Positions 61,026-64,000 of a DNA stretch of 64,000 nt are shown in pieces. The notes beneath the pieces were generated by a model that was not told where the DNA came from, did not search any database, and saw nothing but the letters and a program-made list of their open reading frames with translations. Origin of the DNA: a virus. The DNA lies in the IMG/VR virus record IMGVR_UViG_3300049855_000609, positions 28,564 through 92,563 of that record; one strand, 5' to 3'. A program made the translations under genes and the position numbers. Position 1 is the first letter of the stretch. The number at the start of each line of letters is the position of its first letter.

Positions 61026-61166
61026 CTAAGCTGTACCTATGAGCCGGGAGATATACTCCCAACCCAATCTTAATAGTCGTTTACTGTTATCAGCTTTAAT
61101 TAACTCATATCGATGAATGGTTACACGGTCTATTAAGTTTTGGCTATTAAATGCTATCTGCCTACC
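61026..61166 (-). pseudogene. Start-less coding fragment
   Basis: The frame reads IAFNSQNLIDRVTIHRYELI and continues KADNSKRLLRLGWEYISRLIGTA to TAG. It looks like a genuine protein C-terminus, but the frame has no ATG, GTG or TTG before the preceding stop. It overlaps the end of the 61154 gene. It is probably the remains of a decayed small gene. Confidence 0.35.
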
Positions 61167-61429
61167 CAGTTGTCTTCAAAGTCTATTTCATCTCTCATCT
61201 CTTCTGTTATCTCCATATCTACACTCATCTGGGCCATATCACCATTTAAACTCGGCCAATAGCCTACTTTCCAGCTCTTCAGTATCCCCTCTGCCTCCAA
61301 TTTCCGGATCCTGGCCTCTTCTGCCCTGACCAGCATCTTTAATGTGTTCCGTAAATGGGTAATATCCATTTTGTCAATGTCTATTTTATTCCCATCTCGC
61401 ATTGTCCAGTATACTTTGTTCCCTAACAT
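61154..61429 (-). CDS. Small charged protein of unknown function
   Basis: The protein has 91 residues (MLGNKVYWTMRDGNKIDIDKMDITHLRNTLKMLVRAEEARIRKLEAEG...). The ITHLRNTLKMLVR and IRKLEAEG helices followed by an acidic C-terminus (DMEITEEMRDEIDFEDNW) resemble a short phage-family protein that recurs in gut phage genomes without known function. It is the first sizeable gene downstream of the C-rich element copy near 61576. Confidence 0.6.
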   Translation of the reverse strand: MLGNKVYWTMRDGNKIDIDKMDITHLRNTLKMLVRAEEARIRKLEAEGILKSWKVGYWPSLNGDMAQMSVDMEITEEMRDEIDFEDNWVGR

Positions 61430-61481
61430 GGCTTTTTCTTTTTGGCTATTTACACAATATTGTGGTTTTTGCTACTTTCTG

Positions 61482-61544
61482 TTATTGCAGGTTATAGGGT
61501 AAATGGGTCCTAAACAGCTTTTTCAAGCCTGTTTTATCATCCAT
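61482..61544 (-). CDS. Micro-gene, 20 residues
   Basis: MDDKTGLKKLFRTHLPYNLQ then TAA. It is the first frame after the C-rich element at 61576 and lies in its transcript leader. It is short and basic. It could be a leader peptide rather than an independent product. Confidence 0.35.
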   Translation of the reverse strand: MDDKTGLKKLFRTHLPYNLQ

Positions 61545-61575
61545 AACCCTGTCATAATCAATAATTTAGGGTGCT

Positions 61576-61595
61576 ATAATTCGTGGGGGGCTTCA
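61576..61595 (-). promoter_or_regulatory. C-rich early-unit element, copy 2
   Basis: The - strand reads TGAAGCCCCCCACGAATTAT. It precedes the operon running from 61544 to the tandem terminators at 60232-60127 and lies downstream of no other gene for 160 bases. Confidence 0.75.
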
Positions 61596-61756
61596 GGGGG
61601 TAATTGGTAGAGTAAAAGTGGTAGAGAGTGAGGTAGAGAGGGGGCAAATTTGGGGGTTTCAGCCAGTATTTTTTATCTGGAGGGCTGTTTTCAACTCTAT
61701 TTTGGTCACTCAGGCTTATCTGGGAGGGGTTTATCTTAAAGAAAGCCGAAAAAAAG

Positions 61757-61786
61757 GAAACAGACCCCGGTTAGGGGGCCTGTTCC
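61757..61786 (-). terminator. Rho-independent terminator
   Basis: A GGAACAGGCCCC...GGGGTCTGTTTCC stem (one mismatch) is followed on the - strand by seven T. It lies directly behind the 61797 gene. Confidence 0.8.
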
Positions 61787-61796
61787 TGGATCAGGA

Positions 61797-62135
61797 TTAG
61801 AATTTCAGCCAGTAAGCCTTCATTGGTTTACCGAAGTTCTTGCTCTCTTCCCTGTCACAGATGTAATCTCTGCAATCACAGTTTTCTTCCGGGACATATT
61901 CAGCTGGGATTTGGAGGATTTCACCCACAGTTGGAGGTGTGCAATCCAGATCCACGCTGTAATGCCGGTATGTGAATACAGGTTTTGTGCTTGTACCCAG
62001 TCCCATAGGCAGGATCTTGACCACGGTTTCCGTGTTCAGGATAGATACATTGTACACAGGCTGGTGTTTCGTACCAGGAGACGGGTTTGAAATCGAGACT
62101 TTCTCGACCACAAACGGGATTGTGTTGTTATTCAT
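61797..62135 (-). CDS. Early-region protein, member of a paralogous pair
   Basis: I start at MNNNTIPFVVEKVSISNP (112 residues). An in-frame ATG 12 codons upstream lies inside the C-rich element and is probably not used. The protein is beta rich. The C-terminal half (LGTSTKPVF, VGEILQIPAEYVPEENCDCRDYI, EESKNFGKPMKAYWLKF) is clearly related to the partial protein at the right edge of the window: same order, with P-A-E-x-V-x-E-E-N-C and S-K-N-F-G conserved. Function is unknown. Confidence 0.65.
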   Translation of the reverse strand: MNNNTIPFVVEKVSISNPSPGTKHQPVYNVSILNTETVVKILPMGLGTSTKPVFTYRHYSVDLDCTPPTVGEILQIPAEYVPEENCDCRDYICDREESKNFGKPMKAYWLKF

Positions 62136-62151
62136 TTTGTATAAATGTCCC

Positions 62152-62171
62152 AAACTCGTGGGGGGTTTCAT
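62152..62171 (-). promoter_or_regulatory. C-rich early-unit element, copy 3
   Basis: The - strand reads TGAAACCCCCCACGAGTTTG, then GGACAT. The start codon of the 112-residue gene lies 17 bases further on. Confidence 0.78.
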
Positions 62172-62226
62172 CTGGGTATATCTGGTAGACGGCAGCTGTT
62201 ATCTGTAGATGGTAACAGAAAAGGGA

Positions 62227-62247
62227 TGCAGGCATTATCTGCCTGCA
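62227..62247 (-). terminator. Rho-independent terminator
   Basis: A perfect TGCAGGCA / TGCCTGCA stem with a 5-base loop is followed on the - strand by CCCTTTT. It lies behind the GPKGG-repeat gene. Confidence 0.8.
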
Positions 62248-62253
62248 CTGTCC

Positions 62254-62541
62254 TTAATTCTTGGGAATGTAGATCTTAGTCCCGGATTCTACAATAATGT
62301 AGTGGCCACCTTTGGGGCCTACTTGCACCGGATACTGTTTCCCCTTGTATGTAGCCGTATTACCGGCAACTACAGGTTTAACTGTGGAGGAAATGTACAC
62401 TTTACCAGTTGGGGTGAGGATGTATTTTCCTCCTTTGGGTCCTATTTCCACTTTATAAGTGGTACCCTTATAGGTATAGGTAGTCTGGCTGAAACCTTCC
62501 AGGCACAATATGGCCAGGATAATGAACAAGTACTTTTTCAT
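62254..62541 (-). CDS. Secreted small protein with two GPKGG repeats
   Basis: The protein has 95 residues. The N-terminus MKKYLFIILAILCLEGFSQ is a clear signal peptide. The mature part contains two tandem units of about 33 residues: YKGTTYKVEIGPKGGKYILTPTGKVYI and YKGKQYPVQVGPKGGHYIIVESGTKIYI. Each has Y-K-G-x-x-Y-x-V-x-x-GPKGG-x-Y-I. Short G-P-[KR]-G-G-x-Y modules occur in secreted Bacteroidota proteins and in phage-associated basic domains, without a firmly known role. Export early in infection suggests action on the cell surface or periplasm. Confidence 0.7.
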   Translation of the reverse strand: MKKYLFIILAILCLEGFSQTTYTYKGTTYKVEIGPKGGKYILTPTGKVYISSTVKPVVAGNTATYKGKQYPVQVGPKGGHYIIVESGTKIYIPKN

Positions 62542-62574
62542 GATCAGTGATTTTGATTAAGGCAGTATTGCCCC

Positions 62575-62593
62575 AAATACGTGGGGGGCTTCA
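62575..62593 (-). promoter_or_regulatory. C-rich early-unit element, copy 4
   Basis: The - strand reads GTGAAGCCCCCCACGTATTT, then GGGGCAAT. It lies 34 bases before the start codon of the GPKGG-repeat gene. Confidence 0.75.
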
Positions 62594-62620
62594 CAAGAGG
62601 GTAGCTGAAGAGAGAAAAGA

Positions 62621-62639
62621 GCAGGCCATTACAGCCTGC
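62621..62639 (-). terminator. Rho-independent terminator
   Basis: A GCAGGC / GCCTGC stem with a 7-base loop is followed on the - strand by TCTTTTCTC. It lies just behind the 62645 gene. Confidence 0.75.
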
Positions 62640-62644
62640 ACTTG

Positions 62645-62866
62645 CTACACATAATGGGTTACCTCCCTAATACGGAATTTGAAAGTAGCCTCATTAGGGT
62701 ATGTTACCCGGAACTCGGTATCATTGAGCCAGACTATTTCAGCCTCTGTTGCCCCCCATTCCTTTACCTTTTCTATTACATCCTCCTCAAAGTCAAATAC
62801 TCCCAGTACTTCAGCCCCATATTTTCCTTCTCTGGTCAATACCAGTTTCTTTCCTGCATTTTCCAT
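62645..62866 (-). CDS. Early-region protein of unknown function
   Basis: The protein has 73 residues (MENAGKKLVLTREGKYGAEVLGVFDFEEDVIEKVKEWG...). Alternating strands and one helix give a compact alpha/beta outline. It sits alone between a C-rich element and a terminator, so it forms a one-gene unit. No family was recognised. Confidence 0.6.
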   Translation of the reverse strand: MENAGKKLVLTREGKYGAEVLGVFDFEEDVIEKVKEWGATEAEIVWLNDTEFRVTYPNEATFKFRIREVTHYV

Positions 62867-62903
62867 AAATAGATTGATTTAGCAGTTAATGACAATATCG
62901 TCA

Positions 62904-62922
62904 AAAACTCGTGGGGGCATTC
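62904..62922 (-). promoter_or_regulatory. C-rich early-unit element, copy 5
   Basis: The - strand reads GTGAATGCCCCCACGAGTTT, then TTGACGAT. It has one C fewer than the other copies and lies 38 bases before the start of the 73-residue gene. Confidence 0.65.
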
Positions 62923-62974
62923 ACTGCCTGGAGTATCCCGGTAGATGGTAAAAGGAAAAAAGAAAGGAGGGTTT

Positions 62975-63115
62975 TCAGTAGTCGGAGAACTCCAAAGGTT
63001 TCCCCTCGTGCTCCCCTTCCAATAGGGTTTCTTTTAAGATGAAACCTGTTTTCCTAAGAAGGATGCACAAAGCTAAAGTTTTCCAGACATACTGTCAATA
63101 CCACTTTACTAACAT
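62975..63115 (-). pseudogene. Small gene with in-frame TGA at codon 7
   Basis: ATG 63115 opens MLVKWY, then TGA (63095-63097). The same frame continues without interruption for 39 codons (QYVWKTLALCILLRKTGF...GKPLEFSDY) to TGA. There is no other start in frame. It follows the terminator of the upstream unit and has no C-rich element of its own. The reading is a nonsense-inactivated small gene; programmed reading of TGA is the less likely alternative. Confidence 0.4.
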
Positions 63116-63138
63116 TTTGACTTAACTTATAAACAAAA

Positions 63139-63165
63139 AACAGGGAGCACTAATGGCTCCCTGTT
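63139..63165 (-). terminator. Rho-independent terminator
   Basis: A perfect 10-bp stem (AACAGGGAGC / GCTCCCTGTT) is followed on the - strand by a run of T. It lies eight bases behind the 63173 gene. Confidence 0.88.
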
Positions 63166-63172
63166 CTCTGGA

Positions 63173-63487
63173 TTAGAGGATGTTCTCATCTACGGCCTCT
63201 TCTTCGGGTATCCTGTAGGCATCCCAGTTCTCCTTCAGGATATTGGCAATCAGGCTCCGGGTGTTGATGAAGTTGAGGGCAATCTGCTCAGCTTCCTGTA
63301 CTTTGCGGTTATCCCTTGCATCCTTCAGCTCATCAATGAGTTGGCTGATGATAGCATAAGGAGTAGCCCCTGATAAGGACCTTGCCAGGAGTTGCAGGGC
63401 CATCTTGGCAATACCTGCAGGCATGAGTGCTAATGGTTGGTCTTCCACAGCTTTGTTGGTGGTGAAATCAAATTGAATGTTCTTCAT
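63173..63487 (-). CDS. Early-region protein of unknown function
   Basis: I start at MKNIQFDFTTNKAVED (104 residues). The upstream in-frame ATG lies inside the C-rich element. Hydrophobic and charged helices predominate (MPAGIAKMALQLLARSLSGATPYAIISQLIDELKDARDNRKVQEAEQIALNFINT). It forms a one-gene unit with element and terminator. The family resembles short helical phage proteins of unknown function. Confidence 0.6.
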   Translation of the reverse strand: MKNIQFDFTTNKAVEDQPLALMPAGIAKMALQLLARSLSGATPYAIISQLIDELKDARDNRKVQEAEQIALNFINTRSLIANILKENWDAYRIPEEEAVDENIL

Positions 63488-63525
63488 GGTAAATGCATTT
63501 AATAATAAGGAAAGTGAATGTCTAA

Positions 63526-63544
63526 AATTCGAGGGGGGATTCAT
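63526..63544 (-). promoter_or_regulatory. C-rich early-unit element, copy 6
   Basis: The - strand reads TGAATCCCCCCTCGAATTTT, then AGACAT. It lies 40 bases before the start codon of the 63173 gene. Confidence 0.75.
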
Positions 63545-63565
63545 CTATAAATAGGAGAGAAAAAA

Positions 63566-63585
63566 GGAACAGCACTGAGCTGTCC
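63566..63585 (-). terminator. Rho-independent terminator
   Basis: A GGACAGC / GCTGTTCC stem (one bulge) is followed on the - strand by six T. It closes the unit that contains the 23-residue frame. Confidence 0.75.
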
Positions 63586-63596
63586 CTACTGCTGGG

Positions 63597-63668
63597 CTAT
63601 ACCTTATCCCATTCCAGGAAATCCTGAAATGACATCAGCATGCCACAGTATATAACTGTCCTTTTCAT
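63597..63668 (-). CDS. Micro-gene, 23 residues, alone in its transcription unit
   Basis: MKRTVIYCGMLMSFQDFLEW continues DKV to TAG. It is the only frame between the C-rich element copy 7 (33 bases upstream) and a rho-independent terminator (12 bases downstream). That placement argues that it, or the RNA itself, is the product of the unit. It has one Cys and an amphipathic aromatic C-terminus. Confidence 0.45.
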   Translation of the reverse strand: MKRTVIYCGMLMSFQDFLEWDKV

Positions 63669-63701
63669 AGGTCACACTATTTAAGGATGATTGCAATATT
63701 G

Positions 63702-63722
63702 CAAGAATTCGCGGGGGGTTTG
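63702..63722 (-). promoter_or_regulatory. C-rich early-unit element, copy 7
   Basis: The - strand reads TCAAACCCCCCGCGAATTCT, then TGCAAT. It precedes the 23-residue micro-gene. Confidence 0.72.
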
Positions 63723-63732
63723 AAAACAAAGA

Positions 63733-63757
63733 GGGAGCACCCTAAGATGCCCCCTCC
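63733..63757 (-). terminator. Rho-independent terminator
   Basis: GGGGCA pairs with TGCTCC (one G-U) around a short loop and is followed on the - strand by CTCTTTGTTTTC. It lies ten bases behind the gene at the right edge. Confidence 0.65.
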
Positions 63758-63767
63758 TTTACCCCTG

Positions 63768-64000
63768 CTACCACTTGATCCAGTGGCACTTGAAGGTTCT
63801 GCCGAAGTTCTTGCTGGATTCATCATCCACCAGGAATTCCTTCAGCTCACAGTTCTCCTCTGCCACATGCTCAGCAGGGATATCCAGTACTGTGCCCACT
63901 GCCGGAGGTGTTGCCGCTTTCCCCTCTGCATCCACCATATCCTGGTAGAAGTAGCGGAATGTCGGGATATTATCCGTGGTGGTGCCTAACCCGGCAGGCA
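63768..64000 (-). CDS. Early-region protein, second member of a paralogous pair (partial)
   Basis: The gene runs off the right edge; 76 C-terminal residues are visible. PAGLGTTTDNIPTFRYFYQD, then PPAVGTVLDIPAEHVAEENCELKEFLVDDESS, KNFGRTFKCHWIKW and TAG. It aligns along its whole visible length with the protein at 61797-62135, including V-G-x-x-L-x-I-P-A-E-x-V-x-E-E-N-C and S-K-N-F-G. It has a slightly longer loop where the paralogue has LDC. Function is unknown. Confidence 0.65.
   Translation of the reverse strand, partial: PAGLGTTTDNIPTFRYFYQDMVDAEGKAATPPAVGTVLDIPAEHVAEENCELKEFLVDDESSKNFGRTFKCHWIKW

Noticed and set aside
1-64000. CRISPR arrays, insertion sequences and integrase/att sites
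   Set aside because: No regularly spaced direct repeats, transposase-like frames or recombinase genes were seen. The only mobile elements supported are the two homing endonucleases, the group I intron and the cassette-like block.

Overview
The window is best read as about one third of the genome of a crAss-like bacteriophage (order Crassvirales) of a Bacteroidota host. The main evidence is a run of giant virion genes on the + strand. One of them, 4,817 residues long, carries the DFDVD metal-binding signature of the virion-packaged RNA polymerase of this group. Opposing it is a dense - strand block with a family A DNA polymerase, a DnaG-type primase, a DnaB-like helicase, an SF2 helicase, a Sak4-like ATPase and a dUTPase. 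Translation starts lack clear Shine-Dalgarno sites and are often preceded by TAAATTTAA-like tracts, as in Bacteroidota. The standard code fits: TAA, TGA and TAG all act as terminal stops. The crAss-like assignment rests on recognition of protein features, not on a search.

Layout. 1-31,313 (+): the end of one gene, then six large genes of late or virion type: a muzzle/stabilization-like protein, a protein with a transglycosylase-like region, two candidate cargo proteins, the giant RNA polymerase polyprotein, and a 1,666-residue protein with hydrophobic segments. A perfect 10-bp hairpin at 31,309-31,340 separates them from everything else, which lies on the - strand and is transcribed right to left. 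31.3-38.5 kb: small accessory genes, including an ArsR-type regulator, DUF6878- and DUF6915-like proteins, a DUF6915-like gene cut off next to an HNH endonuclease, a block that looks like host-derived gene cassettes with an attC-like palindrome, and a free-standing DnaA C-terminal domain. 38.5-41.8 kb: dUTPase, an OmpR-type winged helix protein and two PD-(D/E)XK nucleases. 41.8-46.2 kb: a ubiquitin-like conjugation cassette. 46.2-55.1 kb: the replication core, with a group I intron inside the P-loop of the DnaB-like gene. 55.1-59.6 kb: small genes, a RadC/JAB protein, and two stretches of about 0.7 kb without convincing genes but rich in inverted repeats. 59.6-64 kb: very small genes in short transcription units, each preceded by a C6-containing element and most closed by a rho-independent terminator.

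How it works together. The right end looks like the early region. The repeated C-rich element precedes each unit there and is the best candidate for a promoter, possibly for the injected RNA polymerase encoded at 11.8-26.3 kb. The replication genes are packed as an operon with many ATGA-type overlaps. Embedded in it is the most striking system of the window: a ubiquitin-like protein ending exactly in Gly-Gly, an E2-like protein with an HSH...FCLG signature, a JAMM/JAB protease with an intact H-x-H-x7-S-x2-D motif, and an E1/ThiF-like adenylyltransferase. They are consecutive, overlapping genes, with a strong terminator directly behind the modifier gene. Together they make a complete candidate pathway for conjugating and deconjugating a phage-encoded modifier.
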